From: Selaginella moellendorffii
Taxonomy: Eukaryota; Streptophyta; Lycopodiopsida; Selaginellales; Selaginellaceae
Length of the DNA stretch: 64,000 nucleotides
Assembly: GCF_000143415.4 (NCBI RefSeq)
Contig: NW_003314269.1
Location: forward strand, 2,845,060-2,909,059
Reading direction: 5' to 3'
Part shown: one piece after another, positions 1-9,842 of the stretch
Layout of the letters: each line of letters starts with the position of its first letter
Numbering within the stretch: position 1 is the first letter of the stretch
Made by a program: the position numbers and the translations under genes
The notes under the pieces: model-generated
What the model was told of the DNA's origin: nothing
The model's database searches: none
Seen by the model: only the letters and a program-made list of their open reading frames with translations

Positions 1-420
1 TTTTCACCTGTTTTTATATTTGGGAATTCTATCCACATTATTTGTTCTTGTTCAATCTGGGTTACATCTTGTAATACTCCATCTGCTCCATTTATTAATC
101 CATCTTCTGTTGCTATATTTTGTGTTATTTCAATTGCCATTTTCTTTTAAAATGTAATATTTTATGTACTCCTTGTGTTTTTCTTGTGTCATCTGGCAGT
201 GTGAAATATATAGGACAGGAATTTCCATATTTGTCTTGTGCTTCTATAATTATATCTTTACCTTGTATGTGTTGTATTATTTTTCATTATGTTCTTTTAC
301 TTGTTCATTAGTTGCAAATATAGAATAATATTTTGTGTTATATGTATCTGTGGTGACTTGTTATTATAGCTTCTTATCTGTTTGTTCTCCTATTTTTATT
401 TTATTTAAATCTTTTATAAA
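1..420 (-). mobile_element. PIF1/Helitron-type helicase C-terminal remnant
   Basis: Read on the minus strand, this AT-rich stretch encodes a decayed helicase C-terminus. A segment beginning near 160 contains ITQNIATEDGLINGADGVLQ, which matches the family pattern (LT.NI.T.DGLVNGA.G) of PIF1-like helicases carried by Helitron transposons. Just upstream is a piece reading LPDDTRKTQGVHKILHFK, which fits the preceding conserved stretch but lies in another frame, so at least one frameshift separates them. Stops interrupt the more N-terminal part. The element continues off the left edge, so its ends cannot be seen. The family call rests on recalled motifs. A cellular PIF1 pseudogene is the alternative. 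Confidence 0.55.
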
Positions 421-2151
421 GATTATATAATCTTTTTGCCTCATTATTTCAGTAAGTTCATAGATTTTAAAATTATTTTTCCATGGGTGGTGTCTTTAGA
501 AGTGAGGCCACGGTGCATTTCTATAAACTTCATTGAGCCTCTGAATTTTGTTTGAATCAACTAGTAGCAAAAATAAAGTACTTCCAAGTGTTGCTAAATC
601 ACCTGATACACTCATGCTTTTCATAATATTAAAAAATAAAAACTTTGGCATGTATCCAGCATATAAATCTGGTACAATATGATGATACTGCTCTTCACGC
701 TCTAGATGCATATAGAGCTGTGAAAAATATCTTAGAAATAGAAAATTAAATAGGAAAAAACATTACCATAGTTACGTCCAAAGGATTATAAGAAAAAACA
801 ATCTTTATTTTAGGAAAAACACCAATGTTGATTATAACAGCATGTATAGCTTGTGGATAAACTCTAGTAGCCATTAAAGATGAAGTTGGCTTTAGTTGGC
901 AGTAATCTTAGTTTAACATCAAAATCATTTATAATTTGAATGATAGAAGAATCTGTAATATAATAAACTTTTTCTGAACTTCCATGGTGGTAAATTAGGT
1001 TTTTCTGTCATTCAATCCATTTGAAGTGAGAGAATTACAATCTTGTTAATTTTTTTTTAAATTACAAATCTTGTAAGTGAGAAACATTTGCCAACCATAA
1101 ATTTATTATATAATCACACACACATAGATGAATCGCTATATACAGTTAAAGTTTGCAAGCCATGCATATCTATACAATCCATTATATAAATTAAGTATTT
1201 TGCACTTCATAGAGTGTTCTGTGCAAGATGAACTATATAAGTTCCATACCTAGGCGAAAAGTAAATCAAAACTACAGAAAAAAAAGGATTTCAAAACCAT
1301 ACATAGATAAAATCTTCAACTCAAGAATCTTGGTTGAATTTACTTTTTCAAAGTTAAGTGATGCAATAGTGGCTTTTAGGATGGTCAACTTTGTCTTTGC
1401 TTGTGAAACTACAAAACCAAAAAGAAATAAATCAAGAAATACTAAAGAATAAAGAGAAAAACCAAACCTTCATAATAATTTGTTTCTGTTGACATATCCT
1501 CAAGGGGTGACGACTGAACAACATCCATAGCACAATCAAAATTTGACATATCTATATGATTGATTAAACAGAATTACCTTTAGTTAATTTTATTAGTAAA
1601 AAGAGCCAAAAATAAACTAGACTTCACTTAAACAAAAAAAACTTTGAGCTAAAAATAAAATCCATCAATTAGGGTTAGGGTAGATAATATACCAATTCCA
1701 CATGGGACAAACCTTTTCAACCTTTTCATGCACTAACTCTCCTTGTTGTAAACATCCTTGCTAGATACTTCTCATCATCGTCCAAGCTAAAGCTAGAAGC
1801 AACTTGACTCCACTCCTCGGCTGCTACAATCTCCCTCCATCTGTTGCTTTAAAAAAGAGGAAGGAATAGGAATAGAAAGATTGTCATTTGCGTGGACTCA
1901 TGCATCTAAGTCAAAGCCCAATGTTTATGTCATGGTTTCCTCCAAAACTCAAGGTTTGGTCACTGTCCATAAATCGAGCCTCAATTTGCTCTTCCCAATG
2001 ACTCCTCTTTGAAAAGACTCTCTTTCTTCCACTGATCTTTGTTTTCTAGCAGCCATATGGAGGAAGATCTAAGCTCCATCCATGGATGTGTTCCAGGTTG
2101 ATTGATTGATTCTGGATCAGTACTGCCTTGGTGGGTTTCTGATCCTGGATC
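421..2151. other. AT-rich intergenic stretch without recognised gene
   Basis: Short open frames occur on both strands (for example 496-711 minus and 1228-1452 plus) but none shows a recognisable family, and base composition is uniformly AT-rich. A TTAGGGTTAGGG stretch lies near 1670. Probably decayed transposon and flanking DNA. Confidence 0.4.
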
Positions 2152-2480
2152 ATGGCTCTCAACTCAAACCTTCAGGGAGAGGCAATTCTCAATCAATTCA
2201 CTAGTTCAAATATGATTTTCTTGACGCTTCCCAGGGACAAGAGCAATCCATTGGAGCTAATGGAGAATACAGTGGCCAGGAACAACAATAGCATCATGAT
2301 TGATCTCGAGGGGGCCTTGCTCAAATCTCCGAGCTGGTTTCAATACTTCATGCTTGTTGCAATTGAGGCTGGGAGCCCCCTATGAGCACTCCTCCTCTTT
2401 TTCATTCTTCCCTTCACATGGATCATTGGCTGCCTCATCCATCCAGCCCTGGAGCTCCAGATTCTCTGCTTCATGGTGGT
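2152..2480 (+). pseudogene. GPAT N-terminal fragment, broken by a stop codon
   Basis: The frame from 2152 resembles the N-terminus of land-plant sn-2 glycerol-3-phosphate acyltransferases (GPAT4/6/8 and relatives, cutin and suberin synthesis). It has a phosphatase-like start, SIMIDLEGALL, where the family has S.AADLDGTLL, followed by FQYFMLVAIEAGSP and a hydrophobic helix. TGA at 2383-2385 interrupts the frame, but the same frame reads straight on as ALLLFFILPFTWIIGCLIHP to another TGA near 2482. Where the stop sits the family normally has Arg, so a CGA to TGA transition explains it. No acyltransferase domain follows. Partial pseudogene; family identity is moderately sure. Confidence 0.6.
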
Positions 2481-2482
2481 GG

Positions 2483-3720
2483 CTGCATTGAGGGCCTTGG
2501 CAATGGAACTTTGAGAGCTCCCTTGCAATTGCCATTCTGGACATAGAACCCAACCAATGCACTATACATTATATGGTTTCTTTGGCTCATGCTCCAAAAA
2601 CCACATATGCTCATGATGATACAAAGTGGTTAGAAAAGTTTATAAATTATAAACATGTTTATAAATTATAAATATGAAATTAATCTAAATGAATAACCAC
2701 CAGAATATCCTAAAATATTCAAGCATATTCTAGGTATATTCATTACCATCCCTGCTTAAACAAACAAAAAGATAGAGTTATTTTATGAAAGATTTTTTTT
2801 ACATGACTCACCTCTAATTATAAAAATCAAACAACTCTTCTCACTTATGAAAAATTATAAATTTTTTAATAGTTGCAAAATATACCATTACTATATAAAT
2901 TAGCCTTCTAAAATCATAACTAGTTGTGAAATTTTTATTGTTAAATAATAATATATTAATCCAGTAAAAATAAAATTAGTTTAGATAAAAACTAAAATAT
3001 TTTGTTTTAATGAAGTTTTATAAATTACAAAAATATTTATAGTAGTGGGATCATCAAGAAAATTTAAGAATTATAAGGCAAAATATCATCTGGAATAAAA
3101 AAAATTTATTACAATATTAAAGGGAGATATTCATCCTTATTCATTACCCATATTAAATTTTAGTTTTAATTAAAATCCTTACTTTCATATTTAATAAGTG
3201 TAGCACTCAACTAAAGGAATGATAACTTAATGGAATAGATGTATTAAGGATAAAAATAATTACTTATAGTTTTTGCAAAATCAAACCCATTAGATTTAAG
3301 TTCTTTATTTATATTTTATACTTGACTGTTAAGATCTAAATACTAAATTATTGTGTAAGCTCAATTTTCTCAAAAAAAAAGAGAGCTTAAAATAACTAAA
3401 CATTATAATTTAAAAGCCCTGACAAATTTTAGAGAAAATGCTACAGTCATAAGCAAAATAAGATTTGAGAATAATTTTATATTAGAAAAAAAAACTCATA
3501 AAAAGTCACTAAACCATTCAGAAGCAAGAGAAACTCCATAGTACAAATTTAAAGGCTCAAAAAGTGGTAAAAAGTAGTAATATAATATGCCCTAACTTTT
3601 GAAAATTCAAACGTTTCACTTTCGTGATTGAGAAAAACGTTGTCTCGGGCTTGACCGCGACTTTGAAATTCGAGTATACAGCCGTCGCAGCGCTGTCGAG
3701 CAGCATCCAAGATTTCTGTC
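2483..3720. other. AT-rich intergenic DNA and upstream region of the LRR gene
   Basis: No coding frame is supported. Around 2630-2760 lies one copy of a dispersed repeat that reappears inverted near 37800. The last 150 bases before 3721 turn GC-richer and probably hold the promoter and leader of the receptor-like protein gene. Confidence 0.4.
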
Positions 3721-5991
3721 ATGAATGCTATCATTTGCTATGCTTCGGTCGCATTGCTCCTTCTGCCTTTCTCGCTATGCACACGTGAGGAGACGAAGAT
3801 CTTACTCGGGTTTAAATCCAGCCTTGATGGAAATGCCACGATCTTAAGCGACTGGAAGAACAGTGGCAGCAATTACTCAAGTCCCTGTGGCTGGGAAGGA
3901 GTCGCCTGTAGCAATTCTTCTGTCCGATCGATCCATCTCTCTGGTATGAACTTGCGTGGACGCCTCAGTGGAATCAACAATCTTTGCCAGCTTCCAGCCT
4001 TGGAGAGCATCGACCTGTCAAGCAACAATTTCAGTGGAGGATTTCCAGACCAGTTGATCGAGTGTGTCAAGCTTAGATACCTCAACTTGAGCTTCAATGG
4101 CATCTCTGGTGAGCTTCCTGCGTCGGGCTTCCGCAATCTTAGCCGGCTGCTGGTGCTTGATCTCTCGCGGAATGGAATACAGGGACAAATCCCTTGGGAC
4201 ATGATGCGCATAGAGACCTTGCGACTACTTGATCTCTCCAGGAACAACCTGAGTGGCACTATTCCCTGGAACATCAGCATGATCAATCTAAGAATGTTGT
4301 CCCTGGCAAAGAACAAGCTAACTGGAGAAATACCTGGTGAGTTTGGCAGACTGTCCAGGCTCCGCGAGCTCCAGCTGTGGAAGAACATCCTTTCGGGGAG
4401 GATTCCTCTCGCATTTTCTCAGCTCAGGCGGTTGGAAGTGTTGCGACTAGCAGGGAACAACCTGAGCGGTGGCATCCCCGTGGAACTGGCCAGGCTTCCC
4501 AGCTTGAGACGCATTTCGGTCTTTGAAAACAGACTTGGCGGTGAGATCCCACAAGAGTTTGGCCTCCACTCTGCGCTGGAAGACTTCGAGGCAGCACTGA
4601 ACGGTTTAACTGGTCCATTACCAGCAAATCTTTGTCGAGGTGATCGCCTCAGCTTCGTCGGTCTGGATGGAAACAATCTCTCCGGCAGCATTCCTCCTTC
4701 ATACTCCAACTGTACAAAACTGGAAGTCTTCTATGCACCCAGCAACCAGCTCGAAGGGACCATTCCCGCCAGCTTTTTCACTCCAAGTCTACTGGCCCTC
4801 AACCTCTGCAGTAACCAGCTCCATGGCAGCCTTCCGGCGAGCATCGGCAACGCTACATCACTTGCCTTCCTCGGAATTTGCAACAACGAGCTCAGTGGAG
4901 AGCTTCCTGCTGGACTTGCAAACCTGGTTGATCTGCTGGACTTCTCCGCAGGAAACAACAGGTTCTCGGGCTCCATCCCGCCAAGCTTGTTCTCTAGACC
5001 GGTCATGCTGGATGTCTCCGGCAACAACTTCAGTGGAGAACTTGGCATCGACAACAGCAGCAGCCATCTCGTCTTCATGGACTTGAGCAGGAACCAGCTC
5101 ACTGGAAGCTTGCGAAGTGAGCTCTGTGGTTTCATCAACATGCACGTACTCAGCCTGGCCTTCAACCATCTCGACGGCTTCATTCCAGACTGCCTTGGAA
5201 ACCTGTCCTCGTTGCAAATCCTCGACCTCTCGCACAACTCTTTGCGAGGAGAGTTCCCAAGTGAGCTCCAGGGACTCCGAGGATTGCAAGTCGTCCCTCA
5301 AGGCAACAGGCCGGCGTTCCCGTTCTTCCCAAGAACCACCGACTGGAAGCCTTTTCTAGCGCAGTGGACTCAGATGTTTGGAGACTCGGTATACTTCGAC
5401 TGGAGGACGGCATTCCTAGATAGCCGGAACTTGTTCCGGCAAATGCAAGGCTACTCCATCCTTGTCGACTGGAAAGGAACGTTTCGGCTGGTTGGAGATG
5501 TATTTACCACCACCACCACCATAGATGTGTCGTCCAACAGGCTCACGGGCTCCATTCCACCAGAGCTGGGAAGACTCATCGCCCTCCGGAGCTTAAATCT
5601 CTCGTTCAACAGCTTCTCTGGAGGAATTCCTGGCGAGATTGGTCAGCTCCAAAACCTGGAATCCCTGGATGTATCCAGCAACCACTTATCTGGCCAGATT
5701 CCATCCTCGCTCACTAACCTTGGATACCTGGCCAGCTTCAATGCCAGCAGCAACGATCTGCGAGGAAGAATCCCAAGCGAGAATACCTTCAACACCAGAT
5801 TTCCGGCGTCGTGCTTCCAATCGAACAGCGGTCTGTGCGGATTACCCCTGATCAAGAGCTGCGGCGACACCAATGCGGAAGAAATGGCGGCGCCACATGC
5901 CACAGATATTTCGGTCGAGGCATTTGCAATCGGCACCCTCGCCGGCTTCGTGTCCGCGCTGGCCGTGACTCTGTTCTTTTATCGCCCATAA
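3721..5991 (+). CDS. Leucine-rich-repeat receptor-like protein (RLP), no kinase
   Basis: Single-exon gene of 756 codons encoding a predicted plasma-membrane LRR receptor-like protein. Residues 1-21 are a signal peptide. Residues 22-60 form the plant LRR N-terminal cap, with the Cys-Gly-Trp-x-Gly-Val-x-Cys pattern. About twenty 24-residue LxxLxLxxNxLxGxIP repeats follow to about residue 515. A non-repeat island (about 520-590, containing YSILVDWKGTFRLVG) precedes the last four repeats, the arrangement typical of RLPs and of BRI1/PSKR-type receptors. A C-terminal capping Cys region (GLCGLPLIKSC) is followed by one membrane helix (about 733-753) and only a three-residue tail, so there is no kinase. 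RLPs signal through partner kinases such as SOBIR1; the ligand cannot be guessed. A decayed tandem copy lies directly downstream. Confidence 0.88.
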   Translation: MNAIICYASVALLLLPFSLCTREETKILLGFKSSLDGNATILSDWKNSGSNYSSPCGWEGVACSNSSVRSIHLSGMNLRGRLSGINNLCQLPALESIDLSSNNFSGGFPDQLIECVKLRYLNLSFNGISGELPASGFRNLSRLLVLDLSRNGIQGQIPWDMMRIETLRLLDLSRNNLSGTIPWNISMINLRMLSLAKNKLTGEIPGEFGRLSRLRELQLWKNILSGRIPLAFSQLRRLEVLRLAGNNLSGGIPVELARLPSLRRISVFENRLGGEIPQEFGLHSALEDFEAALNGLTGPLPANLCRGDRLSFVGLDGNNLSGSIPPSYSNCTKLEVFYAPSNQLEGTIPASFFTPSLLALNLCSNQLHGSLPASIGNATSLAFLGICNNELSGELPAGLANLVDLLDFSAGNNRFSGSIPPSLFSRPVMLDVSGNNFSGELGIDNSSSHLVFMDLSRNQLTGSLRSELCGFINMHVLSLAFNHLDGFIPDCLGNLSSLQILDLSHNSLRGEFPSELQGLRGLQVVPQGNRPAFPFFPRTTDWKPFLAQWTQMFGDSVYFDWRTAFLDSRNLFRQMQGYSILVDWKGTFRLVGDVFTTTTTIDVSSNRLTGSIPPELGRLIALRSLNLSFNSFSGGIPGEIGQLQNLESLDVSSNHLSGQIPSSLTNLGYLASFNASSNDLRGRIPSENTFNTRFPASCFQSNSGLCGLPLIKSCGDTNAEEMAAPHATDISVEAFAIGTLAGFVSALAVTLFFYRP

Positions 5992-6549
5992 GAAAAATAT
6001 GTTTTTGTCCGCCTGAAGTAAGCTATCTCTTAAAATCATAGAGATATTTGTTCATTCAGGACAATTATTTTTTATTTCTTTAAATTGTATTTATATATTA
6101 TATTAGAATTTAGATTTAAAATATAAATATTTGGAAGCACTCAGTATTTATTCAAGCCACAAATGTTTAACTGATTTTGAAGAAGAGGATGTAATTTGAA
6201 GTTGGCCATCACAACAATTAATGACTGACAATAACATTTAGCCAATCCATGAAGGACCATTTAGTGATGAACTGATAAGTTTTATAATTAGAATAAACTC
6301 AATAGTTAAACATACACTATGAAATTAAGTGTTATTTATATTGGAAAAGTAGATACAGAAAATTAATCTTTTTAGTAAAACCAAGCCTCAATCTGATTGT
6401 GGATATGATGGGTTGGAGGTAATGCAAATAAAATTGCGTTTATGATCCACATGTAACCTTTCGTTTCACAAAGAACTGCCATGGCGACTCGACCGGGCCA
6501 TAACCTCTGCCCGTCTTCAAATTGAATCGCAATTCCCAAAGATTCCACT
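5992..6549. other. Spacer between the two LRR copies
   Basis: AT-rich 3' flank of the intact RLP. The last 130 bases before 6550 are GC-richer, as before 3721, and probably are the decayed promoter and leader of the downstream copy. No gene seen. Confidence 0.4.
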
Positions 6550-8210
6550 ATGAATCTATGTTATGTTTCGTGCGCAGTGCTTCTCCATTCACTTCCGCTG
6601 TTCTCACTGTGCATGCAGGAGCAAGACGAGAAGTTAGTCTTGCTCAAGTTTAAATCCAGCCTTGTTGGAAGTACCATCTTAAGTGACCGGAAGAACAATG
6701 GCAACAATCCGTGCGGCTGGACGGGAGTGGTGTGTCGCAATAACTCTGTTGGATCGCTCCATCTCCGTGACACGAATTTGGATGGACGACTCAGTAGTGG
6801 CATGGACAGTCTTTGCAAACTTCCAAACTTGGAGAGCATTGACCTGTCCAACAACAACTTTAGTTCGAGTGCGTGAAGCTTGCATACCTCAACTTTGGAA
6901 ATCCTCCACTAAAGTTGTTGTTGGACAAGTCAATGCTCTCGAGTTTGGAAGCTCACCATTGTAGCTCACCCGACCTGGGCAAGTCGACCATTGTAGATCA
7001 CCACTACCAGCGAATGCTTGCCGAGGTGCTGTTGCTAAAAACCAGCTATCTGGCAGCATTCCTCCAACTGTACAAGACTGGAAGGCATTCTTGGCGCAGA
7101 GGAACGAACTCCAAGGAACGATTCGAAGCAGCTTGTTCTCTCCAAGGCTGTTGGTTCTCAACCTCTGCAATAACCTGGCAGCCTTCCAGCGAGCATCGCC
7201 AATGCTACATCCCTTGTGAACTTCGGCAATGCGCTCAGTGGAGAGCTTCCCGCTGGACTTGAAAACCTGCGAGACTTGCTGGACCGCTGGCAATAACATC
7301 TTCTCAGGCCCCATCCCATAGAACATCTTCACCAAACTAGTCAAGTTGGATCTCTCTGGTAGCAATTTAACCGGAGGCCTTGACATCGAAAACAGCACCT
7401 ATCGTCTCGCCTTCATGAACTTGAGCAGAAAAAAGCTGACTGGAAGCTTGCCAGATGAGCTGTGTGGCTTCGTCAACATGGACATACTCAGCTTGGCCTT
7501 CAACCATCTCAGTGGATCCATCCCAGACTGCAAATCCTGGCCTTACGAGGAGGAATTCGCTTGCAAGTTGTTCCACCAGGCAACAAACCGGCCTTTCCGT
7601 TCTTCCCCAGAACGACTGAGTGGAAATCATATGTTCACAGTGGACTCACGCAAATGGAGATGCAATATACCAAGAGTTTGCTCGCAACCGGGCTTCCTTC
7701 CTTGACACTGCCATTCTTGTCGACTGGAAAGGAGTGTTTCGTACAGTGGGAGGCTTCTTCACCATCACCACCACCATAGACGTGTCGTCAAATAACTTGA
7801 GTGGCACCATTCCTCCAGAGCTGGGAAAAATCATCGCACTCCGGAGCTTCAATCTCTCTTTAAACAGCTTCTCTGGAACCATCCCTAGCGAGCTTGGTCA
7901 GCTCGAAAGCCTGGGATCCCTAACCACTTGCAAGGTGAGAGCTCACTAACCTCGGATACCTGGCCAGCTTCAATGCCAGCAGCAATGATCTGCGAGGAAG
8001 AATAGCGAGAATACCTTCAACACCAGATTTCCAGCGTCCCGACGACGGATTTCCAGGTTTCCAGCGTCCTTTTACCCCTGATCAAGAGCTGCGGCGACAC
8101 CGATGCCAAAAAAGAAGCAGTGGCGCCTCACGCAGGATACATTTCACGCGAGGCATTCGCAGCCGGCGTCCTCGCCGGCTGCCAGCCCTCACGCTGTTTC
8201 CATAACCCTA
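6550..8210 (+). pseudogene. Decayed tandem copy of the LRR receptor-like protein
   Basis: This paralogue of the gene at 3721 keeps the signal peptide and N-terminal cap (6550-6876, with GWTGVVCRNNS), then stops. Later pieces in shifting frames still match the neighbour: SNLTGGLDIENSTYRLAFMN (7346 onward), the island and following repeats (ILVDWKGVFRTVGG and IDVSSNNLSGTIPPELGKI, 7620-7900), and a C-terminal remnant at 8030-8200 resembling the membrane-anchor region. Much of the central repeat array is deleted. At 6820-6951 an inverted duplication of a repeat-coding piece replaces normal sequence. Several frameshifts and stops rule out a full-length product. Origin by tandem duplication followed by decay is the simplest reading. 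Confidence 0.85.
6820..6951. repeat. Inverted repeat (about 44-bp arms) inside the LRR pseudogene
   Basis: Left arm 6820-6863 and right arm 6909-6951 are reverse complements with about two differences and a loop of about 45 bases. The right arm is an antisense copy of the first-LRR coding sequence. It extends slightly further (6896-6908), covering bases that the direct copy has lost. Confidence 0.85.
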
Positions 8211-8382
8211 AAATAAATAGGATATACTTTTGCGCGCCAAAAAGATTTTTTTGTGGATGAGGCTGTGGCGTCGAGCCGTCGGATGCAAATCGAAGCAACG
8301 CCAGTCGTCCGATGGCGGATGAGGCGAGCGAGCACCACACAACTTTGAAATTTAGGGCTCTCTAGCGAGAGGGGTAGAGGCA

Positions 8383-9528
8383 ATGGCGTGCGCGATCCCA
8401 TCCATGACGATGGCCGGAGCTTCCCGATCCAGAAGGTGCGTCGCCAGCCCGAGCGGCAGCTGCGAATTCTCCAAGCTGCGCCGCTCGGATTTCGTCGGCG
8501 GCGGCGAGCTGTGCGGCGAGCTCGAGAGCAGGGCCAGCCGGGGACGCTCTGTGGCGGTGTGCAGCCTCAAGGATCTCCGCGATCGCATCGACACGGTGAA
8601 GAACACGCAGAAGATCACCGACGCCATGAAGCTGGTGGCGGCGGCCAAGGTGCGTAGAGCCCAGGAGGCCGTGGTGAACGGCCGCCCCTTTTCCGAGGCG
8701 CTCGTCCAGGTGCTCTACAACGTCAACGAGAGATTGCAGCTCGAGGACGTGGACACTCCTCTCACCAAAGTGAGGCCCGTGAAGAAGGTCGCGCTCGTCG
8801 TCGTCACTGGCGATCGAGGCCTCTGCGGAGGATTCAACAACACAGTGCTCAAGAAGGCCGAGGAGAGGATGCGGCAGCTCAAGGACACTGTGGAGCTCAC
8901 GGTGATCAGCATTGGAAAGAAAGGCAATGCTTACTTCACGAGGCGGCCATACATCCCACTGGACAAGACGTACCAGACCGGCTCGGCTCCCACAACCTCG
9001 GAGGCCCAGGCCATCGCCGACGAGCTCTTCGCGCTGTTCGTGAGCGAGGAGGTGGACAAGGTGGAGCTCCTCTACACCAAGTTCGTGTCGCTCATCAAGT
9101 CGGAGCCAGTGATCCACACGCTGCTGCCGCTCTCTCCACAGGGACAGGTCTGCGACATCAATGGAAACTGTGTCGACGCGGACGAGGATGAGATGTTCCG
9201 GCTTACCACCAAGGACGGCAAGCTCACGGTCGAGCGTGATACGTTCAAGACGGAGGTGACTCCGTTTAGCGGGGTCATGATCTTCGAGCAGGAGCCCGTC
9301 CAGATCCTCGACGCGCTGCTGCCACTCTACCTCAACAGCCAGCTCCTGCGAGCGCTGCAGGAGTCCGTGGCCAGCGAGCTCGCCTCGAGGATGAACGCCA
9401 TGAACAACGCCAGTGAGAATGCCTCGGATCTCAAGAAGGCCCTGTCCATCAGTTACAACCGGCAGCGACAAGCCAAGATCACTGGAGAGATCCTCGAGAT
9501 CGTTGCTGGATCTACAGCACAAGTATAA
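8383..9528 (+). CDS. ATPC: ATP synthase gamma chain, chloroplastic
   Basis: Single-exon gene of 381 codons for the rotating central-stalk subunit of the chloroplast F1 ATP synthase. Residues 1 to about 58 are a Ser/Arg-rich plastid transit peptide. The mature part starts near SLKDLRDRIDTVKNTQKITD, the conserved N-terminal helix. VTGDRGLCGGFN and the C-terminal helix ending YNRQRQAKITGEILEIVAGS are also family hallmarks. The plant-specific regulatory loop is present, with Cys257 and Cys263 spaced as in the redox-switch Cys pair of spinach gamma, so thioredoxin activation is expected. The length matches plant orthologues (about 360-380). The start at 8383 is the first Met and gives a normal transit peptide. 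A long antisense frame over the gene is a codon-bias shadow. Confidence 0.96.
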   Translation: MACAIPSMTMAGASRSRRCVASPSGSCEFSKLRRSDFVGGGELCGELESRASRGRSVAVCSLKDLRDRIDTVKNTQKITDAMKLVAAAKVRRAQEAVVNGRPFSEALVQVLYNVNERLQLEDVDTPLTKVRPVKKVALVVVTGDRGLCGGFNNTVLKKAEERMRQLKDTVELTVISIGKKGNAYFTRRPYIPLDKTYQTGSAPTTSEAQAIADELFALFVSEEVDKVELLYTKFVSLIKSEPVIHTLLPLSPQGQVCDINGNCVDADEDEMFRLTTKDGKLTVERDTFKTEVTPFSGVMIFEQEPVQILDALLPLYLNSQLLRALQESVASELASRMNAMNNASENASDLKKALSISYNRQRQAKITGEILEIVAGSTAQV

Positions 9529-9842
9529 AAGAATTTTAGCAGCTTCAAGGAAGAACCAAGTAAGTACCTTGATCATCGCTTTGTCGTCCAGTGCTGGAAA
9601 TTTTTAGCCACCGGCCAGCAGCCATTTGCGAGGAGCTATGTAAATTCTCAAGGAAGAAACAAACACAACTCATCAGTCGACAAAAAATTTCCCGTTATTA
9701 AATTTCAAGGCATCGCTGTGATAACAGTAAATAACTTACGTGTCCAATATACAACCAGCCTTTGTCTTTTCGTTCTCACGATTCGGTGAGAAGCCTGTAC
9801 AACAACAACAAAACTATTTCTCGTATCTTCGCGTACCAGTTC
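9529..9842. other. Convergent 3' flank between ATPC and PILS
   Basis: About 310 bases between two stop codons facing each other; presumably both 3' untranslated regions. No further coding signal seen. Confidence 0.5.

Noticed and set aside
8362-9576. 404-codon open frame on the minus strand across ATPC
   Set aside because: Exact antisense of a strongly conserved gene with high GC codon bias; its protein is low-complexity Leu/His/Arg/Glu and has no family.
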